A stretch of DNA of 64,000 nt from Desulforamulus aeronauticus DSM 10349 (GCF_900142375.1 NZ_FRAR01000024.1:1-64000); one strand, 5' to 3'; counted from the stretch's first letter, positions 42,866 to 53,621 are shown. Program-made: numbers and translations. The notes: generated by a model not told the origin, from the letters alone.

Positions 42866-44131
42866 GTGGACCTGCATCCTGCAGATATTGCTGAAGTCCT
42901 GCCAGAGGTTGCTCTGGCTCAAAGGGTTAGAGTGATGCGGGCAGCTGGGCCGGAAAAGGCTGCCTTAATTTTATATGAGCTGGATCGTGACATTGTGCCT
43001 CCTCTTCTGGAAGCTTTAGGGCCTAAAAGGCTGGCGGAAGTATTGAATGACATGTCCGATGACGATGCCGCCGATATATTGGGTGAATTACCAGAACCCC
43101 AAAAGGACCAGTTGCTTAGCCTAATGGAGGCCACTGAGGCCGCTGATGTACGGGAACTATTAAAATACGGAAAAGATACTGCCGGCGGTATCATGACCAC
43201 CGAATATGTGTCCCTAAAAGAGGATATGACCGTAGACGAAGCTATGGCTACCCTGAGACAGATGGGCACCGAGGTGGAAACCATCTACTATGTTTACGCG
43301 ATCAATGAACAAGCCCAGCTCACCGGAGCTATGTCCCTGCGGGAGCTGATTTTGGCACCCTTGGATGCCAGAATCGAGCAAGTGGTAAACAGAAGAGTGA
43401 TTACCGCCCATGCTTGGGATGATCAAGAGAAAGTCGCCCGATTGGTGGCTAAATACGATTTTATTGCCATTCCGGTGGTTAATGATGACAACCAACTGTT
43501 AGGGATCGTAACGGTGGATGACGTTTTGGATGTCCTGGAAGAAGAGGCAACGGAGGATATCCTTAAGCTGGCTAACGTGGACGCAGAGGGTCAGGATTTA
43601 GTTGAGACCAGCCCATGGCAGCGGGCTACCAGACGCCTGCCGTGGTTAATTGCACTGTTATTTGGCGGACTTATTGCAGGTAATGTCATTAAAGAGTTTT
43701 CCGGCACCCTGGAAAAGGTTACCGCCTTAGCTTTCTTCATTACTGCTATGGCAGGCGGACCGGGCAACGCTGCTACCCAATCTCTGGCGTTGGTAGTACG
43801 GGGCTTAGCCACCGGGGAAGTGGACCAACGCCGCTTATTAAAAGCCGTTTTCAAAGAGGCCCAGGTGGGTATCATCGTAGGGCTAGTAAGCGGCTCTGTG
43901 TTAGCTGTAGTAGCCTACTTATGGCAGGGTGAAACTTCATTAGGGTTGGTGGTGGGGTTAGCTTTAGCTATCAATATTACCATTTCCACAATGCTGGGCA
44001 GCTTTTTCCCGGTGATTATCCACCGCCTGGGAGCCGACCCTGCGGTAGCTTCGGGACCGTTTATCTCCACCCTAATGGACGTTACCAGTATGTTTATTTA
44101 CTTCAGTTTAGCTACTTGGCTATTACTGTGA
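42866..44131 (+). CDS. mgtE: magnesium transporter MgtE (true start probably upstream)
   Basis: At least 421 residues: N domain (helical repeats, DLHPADIAEVLPEV), two CBS domains (about 115-240), and five membrane helices with the family motif FFITAMAGGPGNAATQSLALVVRGL near 290. CBS and N domains sense cytosolic magnesium and gate the channel. The GTG used has no ribosome binding site, and the 17 codons before it (IKECINQLNEIKLRQCL) look like MgtE sequence; GGGGG at 42802-42806 is 8 nt before an ATC codon at 42815, yet no ATG, GTG or TTG exists there. A non-standard start or a mutated start codon is possible. Confidence 0.93.
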   Translation: MDLHPADIAEVLPEVALAQRVRVMRAAGPEKAALILYELDRDIVPPLLEALGPKRLAEVLNDMSDDDAADILGELPEPQKDQLLSLMEATEAADVRELLKYGKDTAGGIMTTEYVSLKEDMTVDEAMATLRQMGTEVETIYYVYAINEQAQLTGAMSLRELILAPLDARIEQVVNRRVITAHAWDDQEKVARLVAKYDFIAIPVVNDDNQLLGIVTVDDVLDVLEEEATEDILKLANVDAEGQDLVETSPWQRATRRLPWLIALLFGGLIAGNVIKEFSGTLEKVTALAFFITAMAGGPGNAATQSLALVVRGLATGEVDQRRLLKAVFKEAQVGIIVGLVSGSVLAVVAYLWQGETSLGLVVGLALAINITISTMLGSFFPVIIHRLGADPAVASGPFISTLMDVTSMFIYFSLATWLLL

Positions 44132-44175
44132 GAAAGGATCCTTTAACCATAGGCAAAGCAAGCCAGTTTTTCTAA

Positions 44176-44218
44176 ATAATCGCCTAGCACTTTTTAGAGT
44201 ACTAGGCGATTATCTTTT
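44176..44218 (+). terminator. terminator after mgtE
   Basis: ATAATCGCCTAG and CTAGGCGATTAT form a perfect 12-bp stem, followed by CTTTT. Confidence 0.93.
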
Positions 44219-44334
44219 ACCATTTTTTCCTTTGAGTTTCATCCACATGATTATTTTGTCCCGAAGCAGATCATAAATTCGATATAATAAGATTACTTTA
44301 TTATGGAAGGCTAATCAGAGAAGGGACATGCCAA

Positions 44335-45105
44335 ATGAAATTGTATAAACTGGATGCCATTATTTTGAAATCCCGAGATATGAGGGAAGCGGACAAAATA
44401 CTTACCATATACTCTATACAAAGGGGAAAACAGAGGGTTGTAGCTCATGGTGCAGCCAAACCAACCAGCCGTAAAAGAGGGGCGGTGCAGCCCTTTTGTT
44501 ACTCTTCTCTTATGATGCACCAAGGTAGGGAACTGGACTCGATCAGTCAGGCTGAATTAAAAGAAGGTTTTGCAGACCTAAGAGTAGACCTGGATCGACT
44601 AACGGCAGCGGCTTACCTGGCAGAACTGACCGACAACTTTGTGGGGGAAGGGGAGGCGAATCAGGAGCTTTTCGCCTTACTACTAAGTACCCTCTATCTT
44701 CTAGCGGCGGGTGACGTGGAGATGACCTTACGTGCCTTTGAGGCTCGCTTGCTGCTGCTGGCGGGTCTTCAGCCAGAATTAAACAGTTGTAACCATTGCG
44801 GTGTCCCGTTTAAAGAAACCAAGGTTTGGTTTGGTAGCGAGCAGGGTGCATTACTTTGTCAGGGCTGTGCCGCACAGGAAAAAAAGGTGGCTGCTTTTAG
44901 TCGAGGAACCTTGGAAGTAATGAAGACCTTATATCGCTTCGAACTGACAAAACTACAGCAACTTAAGGTTTCAGAGCTATTAAGAAAGGAGCTCAATCTA
45001 TTATTACGGGCTTATCTGGAATTTCACCTGGAAAAAAGACTTAAAACCATAGAATTCTTGGATAGATTGAATAAGAATAGGGCACAAGAGGGTACAAATA
45101 TATAG
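44335..45105 (+). CDS. recO: DNA repair protein RecO
   Basis: A 256-residue recombination mediator. The OB fold is N-terminal (LDAIILKSRDMREADKILTIYS), a helical middle follows, and a zinc motif CNHC ... CQGC lies near 149-180. RecO loads RecA onto SSB-covered DNA with RecR. Complete and of normal length. It is separated from mgtE by a terminator; a promoter may lie near the TATAATAAGATT stretch at 44282. Confidence 0.95.
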   Translation: MKLYKLDAIILKSRDMREADKILTIYSIQRGKQRVVAHGAAKPTSRKRGAVQPFCYSSLMMHQGRELDSISQAELKEGFADLRVDLDRLTAAAYLAELTDNFVGEGEANQELFALLLSTLYLLAAGDVEMTLRAFEARLLLLAGLQPELNSCNHCGVPFKETKVWFGSEQGALLCQGCAAQEKKVAAFSRGTLEVMKTLYRFELTKLQQLKVSELLRKELNLLLRAYLEFHLEKRLKTIEFLDRLNKNRAQEGTNI

Positions 45106-45132
45106 TAAGGAATTCAAGGGAGGTATGATCCG

Positions 45133-45591
45133 GTGACAAGTGAACTGGAAAAAATAGACCTTTTACGGGCGAGGCTGGGTGTTGGCTATAAGGAGGCCAA
45201 AGAAGCCTTAGACGAAGCAGAGGGTGATGTGGTGCAAGCCCTCATCAGCTTGGAAGAAAGAAGTAAGCACTGGAATGAAAAACTACATGGCAGAATCCAT
45301 GGCAAGGGCAATGAAGTTGTGGGCCAACTGAAGACCCTGTTTGAAAAGGGGCAAAAGACGAAAATAAAAATTAAGAAAGAAGATAACACCGTGGCCGAGA
45401 TACCTGCTACTGTAGGGGCCCTAGGAGTTTTGGGAGCCATAGCCAGCACACCCATTCTGATTGTTGGTGCACTGGGGACCATAGCTGGCTTAGCCAATAA
45501 TTATCGCTTAGAATTTGATGACCGGAAGGATAATTGGGAACCGGAAATTGTGGTCCCGGATGAAACCGATAACGACTCTAGTAAACACTAA
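45133..45591 (+). CDS. DUF4342 protein with UBA-like N-terminal domain
   Basis: A 152-residue protein: residues 5-45 form a three-helix UBA-like domain (LLRARLGVGYKEAKEALDEAEG then VVQALISLEE), residues 88-118 a hydrophobic helix (VGALGVLGAIASTPILIVGALGT in part), with a basic linker and an acidic tail. This matches DUF4342 proteins of Firmicutes; function unknown. It starts at GTG behind AGGGAGG, 27 nt after recO, and ends before the glycine T-box. Confidence 0.8.
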   Translation: MTSELEKIDLLRARLGVGYKEAKEALDEAEGDVVQALISLEERSKHWNEKLHGRIHGKGNEVVGQLKTLFEKGQKTKIKIKKEDNTVAEIPATVGALGVLGAIASTPILIVGALGTIAGLANNYRLEFDDRKDNWEPEIVVPDETDNDSSKH

Positions 45592-45649
45592 GTATTGACA
45601 ACAAACAGCTCTTTTGGTAAATTCTTTGATATATAGAAGAATTGTATTT

Positions 45650-45882
45650 GGCAATGAAGGAAAAAGTTATCTGGGATACTGTCTTTTACAGCGAGCCGGG
45701 GGGGTGTAAGCCGGTAAAGCAGTCCGGGTACGGGGGTTCCTGAGCCGCAGGGGGAAAGCTCCCATGAGGGGTGAGTAAAACCTGCAAGTAATTAAGGTGG
45801 GCTGCCGAGCAGCCAAACAGGGTGGAACCGCGGGATACTCTCCCGTCCCTGACGTTATGTCAGGGGCGGGAGTTTTTATTTT
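45650..45882 (+). promoter_or_regulatory. glycine T-box leader of glyQS with terminator/antiterminator
   Basis: The T-box core AGGGTGGAACCGCG is at 45819-45832. The terminator CTCCCGTCCCTGAC / GTCAGGGGCGGGAG (45840-45872, 14-bp stem with one G-U) ends in TTTTTATTTT. Upstream, AGCGAGCCGGGGG and paired G/C-rich segments fit stem I. Uncharged tRNA-Gly should stabilise the antiterminator and allow read-through to glyQS. The specifier codon could not be fixed by eye. Confidence 0.93.
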
Positions 45883-45908
45883 GTGTTTGCATTTTGCATA
45901 CCATCCAG

Positions 45909-46140
45909 ATAATAACTGAAAGGTTAGTTTGGGTATGGTGTTATCCACCGCTCAACTCCATGCTCTGCGTCGACAGTACTAGGTTCACTCCAGACGGAAT
46001 TGGGGTCGCCTCAACTCAACGTCCTGTTTCGGTTCGGCTAGCGCGCACGTCCTGTGCGCGCTCCCCCAATTCCGTCTTGCGTTCACCAAGTACTGTTACC
46101 GACGCTCCGCAAGTCGTTCGCTATGGAAAACACCATACCC
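45909..46140. repeat. long imperfect palindrome between T-box terminator and glyQ
   Basis: GGGTATGGTGTT (45931-45942) pairs with AACACCATACCC (46129-46140); inside, GACGGAATTGGGG (45993-46005) pairs with CCCCAATTCCGTC (46064-46076), and between are further matches (CAGTACT with AGTACTG). A GC-rich GCGCGCAC/GTGCGCGC hairpin sits near 46041-46061. The left flank 45909-45938 is a 29/30 match of 16991-17020. It would be transcribed as part of the glyQS leader. It resembles a non-autonomous inverted-repeat element. Confidence 0.8.
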
Positions 46141-46194
46141 CTGTGTCGTTCATTTTCCGTATTTCACAAAAACAAGTAATAGGAGGTAAAAACT

Positions 46195-47082
46195 TTGAAC
46201 TTTCAAGAATTAATCCTGGCCCTCAACAAATTCTGGGCCGAGCAAAACTGCATTATCCAGCAACCTTACGACATTGAAAAGGGTGCAGGTACCATGAATC
46301 CGGCTACCTTTTTGCGGGCCTTGGGGCCGGAACCCTGGCGAGTGGCCTATGTAGAACCTTCCCGTCGTCCTACGGATGGGCGTTACGGAGAAAATCCCAA
46401 CCGTTTGCAACACTACTTCCAATACCAAGTGATTCTTAAGCCCTCCCCGGACGATGTTATTCCTATTTATCTAGACTCGCTGCGGGCTATTGGCATTGAT
46501 CCAGATAAACACGATATTCGCTTTGTGGAAGACAATTGGGAATCTCCTACCCTGGGAGCCTGGGGATTGGGGTGGGAGGTTTGGTTAGACGGTATGGAAG
46601 TTACCCAATTTACCTATTTCCAGCAATGCGGTGGCATCGATTGCCGTCCGGTCAGCGCAGAAATTACCTATGGATTAGAACGGCTAGCCATGTTTATTCA
46701 ACAGAAGGACAGCGTGTATGACATTATCTGGGTGGACGACATTACTTATGGGGATGTTTATCACCAAAACGAAGTGGAACAATCAGGCTACAACTTTGAA
46801 GTGTCCAATGCAGAAATGCTCTTTGACTTGTTTGATATGTATGAAACTGAGGCCAACAGCATTCTGGAAAAGGGTCTGGTACTGCCCGCCTACGACTACG
46901 TACTAAAGTGCTCCCATGCCTTCAATCTGCTGGATGCCCGAGGCGCCATCAGTGTATCCGAGCGTCAGGGCTTTATTGCCCGGGTACGGCAAATGGCTAG
47001 GGCTTGCGCCCATGCCTATGTGGAGCAGCGTGAAAAACTAGGATACCCCCTCTTGAAGAAAGGTGGCAAAAAGAATGGCTAA
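46195..47082 (+). CDS. glyQ: glycyl-tRNA synthetase alpha subunit
   Basis: A 295-residue class II catalytic subunit of the bacterial alpha2beta2 enzyme. It shows [29 protein letters not shown] near 13-40 (in part), [22 protein letters not shown] and [29 protein letters not shown] start 8 nt after AGGAGG. It is controlled by the upstream T-box and overlaps glyS by 8 nt. Confidence 0.98.
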   Translation: MNFQELILALNKFWAEQNCIIQQPYDIEKGAGTMNPATFLRALGPEPWRVAYVEPSRRPTDGRYGENPNRLQHYFQYQVILKPSPDDVIPIYLDSLRAIGIDPDKHDIRFVEDNWESPTLGAWGLGWEVWLDGMEVTQFTYFQQCGGIDCRPVSAEITYGLERLAMFIQQKDSVYDIIWVDDITYGDVYHQNEVEQSGYNFEVSNAEMLFDLFDMYETEANSILEKGLVLPAYDYVLKCSHAFNLLDARGAISVSERQGFIARVRQMARACAHAYVEQREKLGYPLLKKGGKKNG

Positions 47083-49162
47083 GGATTTTTTATTAGAAGT
47101 TGGTATAGAAGAAATGCCGGCCCGCTTTCTGGGTCCAGCTCTGGCACAATTAAAGGACTTGACCTCTAAAACTCTGCAAGAGCAAAGAATTGAACATGGC
47201 TCCATCGAAACCTATGGCACCCCCCGTCGCTTGGTGCTTCACGTTAAGAATGTAGCAGAAAACCAAGCCTCTTTGGAAAAAGAAGTGAAGGGTCCGGCCA
47301 AAAAAGCTGCCTACGATGTAGATGGCAATCCTACCAAAGCCATCCAGGGTTTTCTACGTTCCCAGGGTGTAAACCTGGAAGATTTGGTGGTTCGCAATAT
47401 TGGTCAAGTGGAATATCTATATGCTATTAAGCGGGAGGAAGGACGTCCCGCTGCCGAGGTGCTGGCCGAAATCTGCCCGGGGCTGATCACCGGCCTGCAT
47501 TTTCCCAAGCCCATGCGCTGGGGTGATTTAGAGTTGCGTTTTGCCCGCCCCATTCGTTGGCTGCTCTGCCTTTTTGGTGAACAGGTCATTCCCTTTGAAT
47601 TGGCCAACATAAAATCCGATTGTTACACCTTTGGTCATCGCTTCTTAGCCACTGGGAACCTGCCTGTGGCCAATCCCGAGGATTATTTTACCAAGATTCG
47701 GGCGGCCTATGTCCTGATCGACCCGGCAGAAAGAAAAGAACTTATCTGGCAGCAAGTGCAGGAATTGGCAGCGACCGAAGGTGGTAGGGTTGAAGAAGAC
47801 GAAGACTTGTTAGATGAAATTACCAATATCATTGAATGGCCCTCAGCCCTCTGTGGTAGCTTTGATGCAGATTATTTGAAGCTTCCTGCTGCTGTACTGG
47901 TTACCCCCATGCGGGAACACCAGCGTTACTTCCCTGTCTTGGGGTCGGACGGCAAACTATTAAATAAATTTATTGCCGTGCGGAATGGTACAAAGGATTA
48001 CATTGAAATTGTTACCGCCGGTAATGAAAAGGTTTTACGAGCCCGTCTAGCCGATGCCGCCTTTTTCTTTGAGGAAGATTTAAAGCAGCCTTTGGCTAAT
48101 AAAGTCAACGGTTTGAAAAAGGTTGTCTTCCTGGAAGGCTTAGGAACCATTGCCGACAAAGTAGATCGGATCGGTGCCTTGGCGGATCATTTAGCCGAGG
48201 AGCTGGGAGCTGATGAGCATCAGCGAGAAAAGGTACAGCGGGCCGCTCTGCTGGCTAAGGCCGACTTGGTTACCAACATGGTTTTTGAATTTCCTGAACT
48301 ACAGGGTGAAATGGGCCGCGAATATGCCCTGCGTAATGGCGAAGACAAGGAAGTGGCTGAAGCTATTTATGAACACTACCTACCGCGGAATGCCAGTGAT
48401 CGTTTGCCGGCCAATCTGGCGGGTCGAGTTTTAAGTTTAGCCGATAAACTGGATAGCATTGTAGGTTGCTTTGCCATTGGTATTCAACCCACCGGTTCTC
48501 AGGACCCCTATGCTCTGCGTCGTCAGGCTTTGGGTATTTGCCACATACTAATCGAAGGAAGAAGCCACCTCTCCTTACGAGAACTTATCGCCTGGGCCTA
48601 CCAGGGTTACAGCGAAGGTGTCGAACTAAAACATGATTTAGATCAAGTAACCTCCGAGATTGAAGAGTTCTTTAAGCAAAGAGTAAAGGGTATCTTACAT
48701 GATCGGGGGCTTTCCTACGATACCGTGGATGCCGTGCTGGCTGTCGGCTTTGATGACATCGCAGATGTGCTGGACAGAGGACTGGCTGTGGCTGCATTCC
48801 GGGAATTACCCGCCTTTGCTGCGCTTATGACAGCCTTTAACCGGGCCAATAATCTGGCCAAACACGCTGCCGGTTTCGCGGTCCAGGAAGCCTACTTGGA
48901 GCACCCCTCTGAGCAGGAGTTATACAGCCGTCTGATGGCTCTACAGCAAGCCGTACAACCACTGTTACAGAGTCGCGATTATGCGGCGGTACTGCAGCAG
49001 GTTGCCACCATTCAGAAGTCGCTGGATGCCTTCTTTGAGAGTGTGATGGTGATGGTAGAAGATGAAAATATCAAAAACAATCGTTTAGCGTTATTAAAAA
49101 GCCTGGTTGAATTGAGTAAAAGTGTGGCAGATTTCTCAAAAGTTGTTGTTGAGGTTAAATAA
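47075..49162 (+). CDS. glyS: glycyl-tRNA synthetase beta subunit
   Basis: A 695-residue tRNA-binding subunit. The ATG at 47075 has AAGAAAGGTGG ahead; a GTG at 47063 lies inside that site. Family signs are [15 protein letters not shown] at the start, [11 protein letters not shown] near 50, the [15 protein letters not shown] motif near 402 and a C-terminal HD-like and anticodon-binding part. Full length with no break. Confidence 0.97.
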   Translation: MAKDFLLEVGIEEMPARFLGPALAQLKDLTSKTLQEQRIEHGSIETYGTPRRLVLHVKNVAENQASLEKEVKGPAKKAAYDVDGNPTKAIQGFLRSQGVNLEDLVVRNIGQVEYLYAIKREEGRPAAEVLAEICPGLITGLHFPKPMRWGDLELRFARPIRWLLCLFGEQVIPFELANIKSDCYTFGHRFLATGNLPVANPEDYFTKIRAAYVLIDPAERKELIWQQVQELAATEGGRVEEDEDLLDEITNIIEWPSALCGSFDADYLKLPAAVLVTPMREHQRYFPVLGSDGKLLNKFIAVRNGTKDYIEIVTAGNEKVLRARLADAAFFFEEDLKQPLANKVNGLKKVVFLEGLGTIADKVDRIGALADHLAEELGADEHQREKVQRAALLAKADLVTNMVFEFPELQGEMGREYALRNGEDKEVAEAIYEHYLPRNASDRLPANLAGRVLSLADKLDSIVGCFAIGIQPTGSQDPYALRRQALGICHILIEGRSHLSLRELIAWAYQGYSEGVELKHDLDQVTSEIEEFFKQRVKGILHDRGLSYDTVDAVLAVGFDDIADVLDRGLAVAAFRELPAFAALMTAFNRANNLAKHAAGFAVQEAYLEHPSEQELYSRLMALQQAVQPLLQSRDYAAVLQQVATIQKSLDAFFESVMVMVEDENIKNNRLALLKSLVELSKSVADFSKVVVEVK

Positions 49163-49280
49163 TTTTAAAAATAGGTAAAAAAATTTCGTAAAAGTAAGGA
49201 TTTTTTTCTTGAAATGTACTATATTATAAGTATCATATTGATTAAATAGTATGTCACATTTAACGGTTGGGGGTGAGGGG

Positions 49281-49916
49281 ATGGATCTTTCCCAAAGACA
49301 GGAAACCATTATAGAGATTGTTAAAAATCATGGCCCCATCACCGGTGAGCAAATTGCAGAGCAGCTCAACCTAACCAGAGCTACCCTAAGACCGGATCTA
49401 TCTATTTTAACCATGGCCGGCTTGTTGGAGGCTCGACCGAGGGTAGGATATTTTTACAGCGGCAAAACCACCGACCGAGTTTTGGCCGACAAAATTACCC
49501 GCTTTAAGGTGGGTGATGTTAAGTCCGTGCCCATCGTGATACCTGAGAGCTGTACAGTCTATGATGCAGTGGTCACCATGTTTATTGAAGATGTGGGAAC
49601 TCTCTATGTAGTCCGGGAAGGTGGTCTGCTGGAGGGTGTGGTTTCCCGGAAAGACTTGTTAAAGACCACCCTGGGTGGTCATGACATTCACAAACTACCG
49701 ATCAGTGTTATTATGACTCGGATGCCTAACGTCCACATGACCCTAGAAAATGATTCGGTTTGGTTGGCAGCTGGCAAGCTGTTAAGCCATGAAGTGGACT
49801 CTCTTCCGGTAGTAAGAGCGGTGTCAGGAACCAATGAGAAAGAATATGAAGTGGTCGGTAGATTTTCAAAGACCAATCTAACCCGGATTTTTGTGGAGTT
49901 GGGTGAAGGGTCTTGA
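49281..49916 (+). CDS. ccpN: HTH-CBS regulator, CcpN/YqzB type
   Basis: A 211-residue repressor: winged helix (about 1-60, [33 protein letters not shown] in part) and two CBS domains (about 75-205). Family members such as CcpN repress gluconeogenic genes and sense ATP/ADP; the ccpN-ppsR pairing is widespread. The ATG at 49281 follows GGGGGTGAGGGG. It lies 14 nt before ppsR and not far from ppdK, so it may govern the latter. Confidence 0.9.
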   Translation: MDLSQRQETIIEIVKNHGPITGEQIAEQLNLTRATLRPDLSILTMAGLLEARPRVGYFYSGKTTDRVLADKITRFKVGDVKSVPIVIPESCTVYDAVVTMFIEDVGTLYVVREGGLLEGVVSRKDLLKTTLGGHDIHKLPISVIMTRMPNVHMTLENDSVWLAAGKLLSHEVDSLPVVRAVSGTNEKEYEVVGRFSKTNLTRIFVELGEGS

Positions 49917-49929
49917 GGAGGGATTAGCC

Positions 49930-50769
49930 TTGATTGCACCAAAGGATGATAATCCGGTAGTCTATATTGTTTCTGATTCCATTGGTGAAACAGCGGAATT
50001 GGTAGCCAAAGCGGCAGTTAGCCAGTTCAACGGAGGGAACGTGCAAATTCGGCGGGTTCCTTATGTCAATGACCCTCAGGATATAGTAGATGTTGTAGAT
50101 GAGGCTCAGGGACAGAATTGTATTATCGCTTTTACCTTGGTGTTGCCAGAACTTAGAGAGGTTTTGGTAAGGGAAGCAGATCGACATCATATACCGACCG
50201 TGGATATCATGGGGCCCTTTTTGGATTCTCTTACTCTTATTACCTCCGGTCCACCTAAACTAGAACCAGGATTGGTGCGTAAATTAGATGAGGAATATTT
50301 TCGCCGTGTAGAAGCCATTGAGTTTGCTGTTAAATACGACGATGGCAAAGATCCTCGGGGGATTTTGCGAGCAGACCTAGTACTTTTAGGGGTATCTCGC
50401 ACTTCCAAAACGCCGCTTAGCATGTATCTGGCCAACAAACGCATTAAAGCAGCTAACGTACCCTTAGTACCAGAGGTGGCGCCGCCCCAGGAAATCTTTA
50501 ACCTACCTCCTTATAAGGCCGTGGGTTTAACCATTAAACCACAACAGCTAAATGTAATACGAACCGAGCGTCTAAAAACCCTGGGACTCACTTCCCACGC
50601 AGATTATGCCAGCCACGAACGTATCTTAAAAGAGTTGGAATACGCAGAAGGCATCATGAAACGTGTGGGTTGCCCGATCATTGATGTAACCAACAAGGCA
50701 GTGGAAGAAACCGCCAGTAAAGTACTGGAAATTTACTACCGTGGTGAAAGACAAAGAGCTGAGAAGTGA
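49930..50769 (+). CDS. ppsR: pyruvate, phosphate dikinase regulatory protein (bifunctional kinase/phosphorylase)
   Basis: A 279-residue DUF299 protein. A TTG behind GAGGAGGG is the start. [19 protein letters not shown] opens the protein and the P-loop [15 protein letters not shown] lies near 157-171; [17 protein letters not shown] follows later. It phosphorylates the active-site neighbour Thr of PpdK with ADP and removes it with phosphate, switching PpdK off and on. ppdK is the next gene. Confidence 0.95.
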   Translation: MIAPKDDNPVVYIVSDSIGETAELVAKAAVSQFNGGNVQIRRVPYVNDPQDIVDVVDEAQGQNCIIAFTLVLPELREVLVREADRHHIPTVDIMGPFLDSLTLITSGPPKLEPGLVRKLDEEYFRRVEAIEFAVKYDDGKDPRGILRADLVLLGVSRTSKTPLSMYLANKRIKAANVPLVPEVAPPQEIFNLPPYKAVGLTIKPQQLNVIRTERLKTLGLTSHADYASHERILKELEYAEGIMKRVGCPIIDVTNKAVEETASKVLEIYYRGERQRAEK

Positions 50770-50898
50770 GAAGTTATAAATTATAGAAATAAAAAAGAGG
50801 CGGGGTACTTATAGAGTGATTTGTGGAACCAGGAGGCAATTCGGCTTGCCCGAATTGCTTCTAAAAGTCCATCTTTCACCTCTCACTTCTTGTCTCTC
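50761..50898. repeat. nested inverted repeat between ppsR and ppdK
   Basis: GAGAAGTGAGAAG at the left and CCTCTCACTTCT at the right are complementary with one mismatch; inside, GCAATTCG/CGAATTGC (50836-50858) forms an 8-bp hairpin with extension. It overlaps the last codons of ppsR. Its shape resembles the other intergenic inverted repeats in this window but the sequence differs. Confidence 0.6.
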
Positions 50899-50923
50899 AA
50901 TAATTTAGGGAGGGAATTTTCTG

Positions 50924-53578
50924 GTGAGCAAAAAATTTGTCTATGCTTTTTCCGAAGGTAAAGCAGAAATGAAAGGACTCTTAGGGGGTAAGGGTGCTAA
51001 CCTGGCTGAGATGACCAACATTGGTCTGCCGGTGCCTCCGGGATTTACCATTACCACCGAAGCCTGCAAAGAGTTTTATGTGGCCGGACGTCAATTTCCT
51101 GTTGGCATGGAACAGGAAGTGGAAGAAAAGGTAGCTTGGTTAGAGCAAACTCTGGGCAAAAAATTTGGTGATCCCAATGGCCCGCTTTTGGTATCAGTTC
51201 GCTCCGGAGCGGTTGTTTCTATGCCTGGTATGATGGATACGGTACTTAACCTGGGACTTAATGACCAAACCGTTATTGGTCTAGCTGCCAGCAGTGGCAA
51301 TGCCCGTTGGGCTTACGATTGCTATCGCCGTTTTATCCAAATGTTTGGTAACGTAGTACTGGATATCGAGCATCATAAATTCGAAGGTGTTTTAGAAGAC
51401 CAAAAATATAAAAGAAATGTCCAATTTGATAATAAACTGACTGCTGAAGATTGGCAGGAAGTGATTGAGAAATATAAATTTATTGTTCGCAAGGAGACCG
51501 GCAAAGACTTTCCCCAGGAACCCCGGGAACAACTGTATCAGGCTATTTATGCGGTGTTCAATTCCTGGGAAAACGACCGTGCTATTATCTATCGCAAAAT
51601 CCACAAGATTTCTGACGACCTCGGCACCGCCGTTAACGTGCAAGCGATGGTATTTGGTAACATGGGTGACGACTGCGGTACCGGCGTAGCCTTTACACGT
51701 AACCCCTCCACTGGAGAAAAGCTGCTCTACGGTGAATTTCTCACCAACGCCCAGGGGGAAGATGTGGTGGCCGGCATTCGTACGCCTCAGCCCATTGCCA
51801 AACTGGCAGAGGAAATGCCGGAAGTTTTCCAGCAATTTGACCGTACTTGCACCTTGCTGGAAAACCACTATAACGATATGCAAGATATCGAATTTACCAT
51901 TGAGAAGAATAAACTTTGGATGCTGCAGACCCGTAACGGCAAGCGCACTGCCCAAGCTGCCATTCGCATTGCCGTAGAGATGGTAGAAGAAGGAATCATT
52001 ACCAAAGAGACTGCCATCACCCGGGTAGATCCTGCCCAACTGGATCAGCTACTACACCGCCGCATCGACCCTAATGCTAAAATTGATGCAGTGGCCAAAG
52101 GCTTACCGGCTTCCCCTGGCTCCGCCTGTGGTGAAGTAGTCTTCGATGCCGATCTGGCAGAAAAGCTTAACGAACAGGGACACAAGGTTATCCTGGTGGG
52201 TACCGAGACTACGCCCGATGATATTCACGGCATGGTGGCGGCCCAAGGTATCCTAACTTCCCGGGGCGGCATGACCAGTCACGCTGCTGTGGTGGCCCGG
52301 GGTATGGGTAAACCTTGCGTTTGTGGCTGTGAAGCCATTAAAATTGATCATGAGAACAGACAGTTTACCATTGGTACGATTGTTGTTAAAGATAGAGAAG
52401 TGATCTCCATTGATGGCTCCACCGGCCAAGTGATCCTGGGTGAAGTACCCATGATTGAGCCGGAACTGTCCAAGGAGTTTCAAAGATTACTGCAGTGGGC
52501 TGATGAAATTCGTACTCTGGGTGTCAGGGCCAACGCGGATAATCCCGAGGATGCTACCAAGTCCAGAGAGTTTGGTGCCGAGGGTATTGGCTTAACCCGT
52601 ACTGAGCACATGTTTATGGCTTTGGATCGTCTCCCCATTGTTCAGAAAATGATTTTGGCTGCCGATATCGAAGAAAGGGCCGAAGCCCTGGCCCAATTGC
52701 TGCCCATGCAAGAAGAAGACTTCTACGGTATTCTAAAGGCTATGGACGGTCTGCCTGTTTGCATTCGTTTGTTGGATCCTCCACTCCATGAGTTCATGCC
52801 TAATGCGGAAGAACTATCGGTGGAAATTACCAAATTAAAGCTTACCGGCGGCAGTGAGGCAGAAATCAAGCATAAGGAGGAACTGCTACGTAAGGTTCGC
52901 TCTCTATCTGAGTTTAACCCCATGCTGGGCCACCGGGGCTGCCGCTTAGGCATCACCTGGCCGGAAGTGTATGCTATGCAAGCCCAGGCTATCTTCCAGG
53001 CTACCGCACGGCTGGTTAAGGAAGGGTATCATGTGGGGCCTGAAGTGGAAATTCCTCTGGTTATCGACGTAAAAGAACTAATCTACCTGCGTGAGCTGGT
53101 AGAGAAGGTGGCTGAAGAAGTGAAGCAAGCCACCGGTGTTGATTTCCACTACGGTGTAGGCACTATGATTGAAGTACCAAGGGCAGCCCTGCTGGCTGAT
53201 GAAATAGCCGAACGGTCAGAATTTATTACCTTCGGTACCAATGACCTGACCCAGACAGCCCTAGGTTTCTCCAGGGACGACGCGGAAGGTAAATTCCTAC
53301 CACCTTACATTGAAAAGAAAATCCTCAGCGACAACCCCTTTATCGTACTAGATCGTAAAGGTGTAGGGAAACTGATGCAGTGGGCAGTGGATCACGCTCG
53401 ACGGGTGAAACCGGAGATTTCTATCGGTATCTGCGGTGAGCATGGTGGCGAGCCTAACTCCATTGAATTTTGCCACTCCATCGGTCTAACCTTTGTTAGT
53501 TGCTCTCCTTACAGAGTACCGATCGCCCGTTTGGCAGCTGCTCAGGCAGCAGTAAGCAATAAAGGCCAATCGAAGTAG
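50924..53578 (+). CDS. ppdK: pyruvate, phosphate dikinase
   Basis: An 884-residue enzyme interconverting pyruvate + ATP + phosphate with PEP + AMP + PPi. It has the nucleotide-binding domain (GGKGANLAEM near 22-31, SVRSGAVVSMPGMMDTVLN near 92), the swinging phosphohistidine site TSRGGMTSHAAVVARGMGKP near 447-466, and the PEP domain with FGTNDLTQTALGFSRDDAE near 767. The Thr two before the His is the PpsR target. GTG start behind AGGGAGGG. Its 3' end has been copied downstream (see the repeats). Confidence 0.98.
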   Translation: MSKKFVYAFSEGKAEMKGLLGGKGANLAEMTNIGLPVPPGFTITTEACKEFYVAGRQFPVGMEQEVEEKVAWLEQTLGKKFGDPNGPLLVSVRSGAVVSMPGMMDTVLNLGLNDQTVIGLAASSGNARWAYDCYRRFIQMFGNVVLDIEHHKFEGVLEDQKYKRNVQFDNKLTAEDWQEVIEKYKFIVRKETGKDFPQEPREQLYQAIYAVFNSWENDRAIIYRKIHKISDDLGTAVNVQAMVFGNMGDDCGTGVAFTRNPSTGEKLLYGEFLTNAQGEDVVAGIRTPQPIAKLAEEMPEVFQQFDRTCTLLENHYNDMQDIEFTIEKNKLWMLQTRNGKRTAQAAIRIAVEMVEEGIITKETAITRVDPAQLDQLLHRRIDPNAKIDAVAKGLPASPGSACGEVVFDADLAEKLNEQGHKVILVGTETTPDDIHGMVAAQGILTSRGGMTSHAAVVARGMGKPCVCGCEAIKIDHENRQFTIGTIVVKDREVISIDGSTGQVILGEVPMIEPELSKEFQRLLQWADEIRTLGVRANADNPEDATKSREFGAEGIGLTRTEHMFMALDRLPIVQKMILAADIEERAEALAQLLPMQEEDFYGILKAMDGLPVCIRLLDPPLHEFMPNAEELSVEITKLKLTGGSEAEIKHKEELLRKVRSLSEFNPMLGHRGCRLGITWPEVYAMQAQAIFQATARLVKEGYHVGPEVEIPLVIDVKELIYLRELVEKVAEEVKQATGVDFHYGVGTMIEVPRAALLADEIAERSEFITFGTNDLTQTALGFSRDDAEGKFLPPYIEKKILSDNPFIVLDRKGVGKLMQWAVDHARRVKPEISIGICGEHGGEPNSIEFCHSIGLTFVSCSPYRVPIARLAAAQAAVSNKGQSK
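53555..53574 (+). repeat. ppdK 3' tail, reference copy of a three-copy repeat
   Basis: AGCAATAAAGGCCAATCGAA at the ppdK stop. Related copies lie at 56014-56033 (18/20) and 57340-57357 (16/18), the latter with similarity extending about 30 nt further upstream. Confidence 0.7.
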
Positions 53579-53621
53579 CTTATATATCAAGGGTTTGATG
53601 GATTTAGTATAAAATAAAGCA

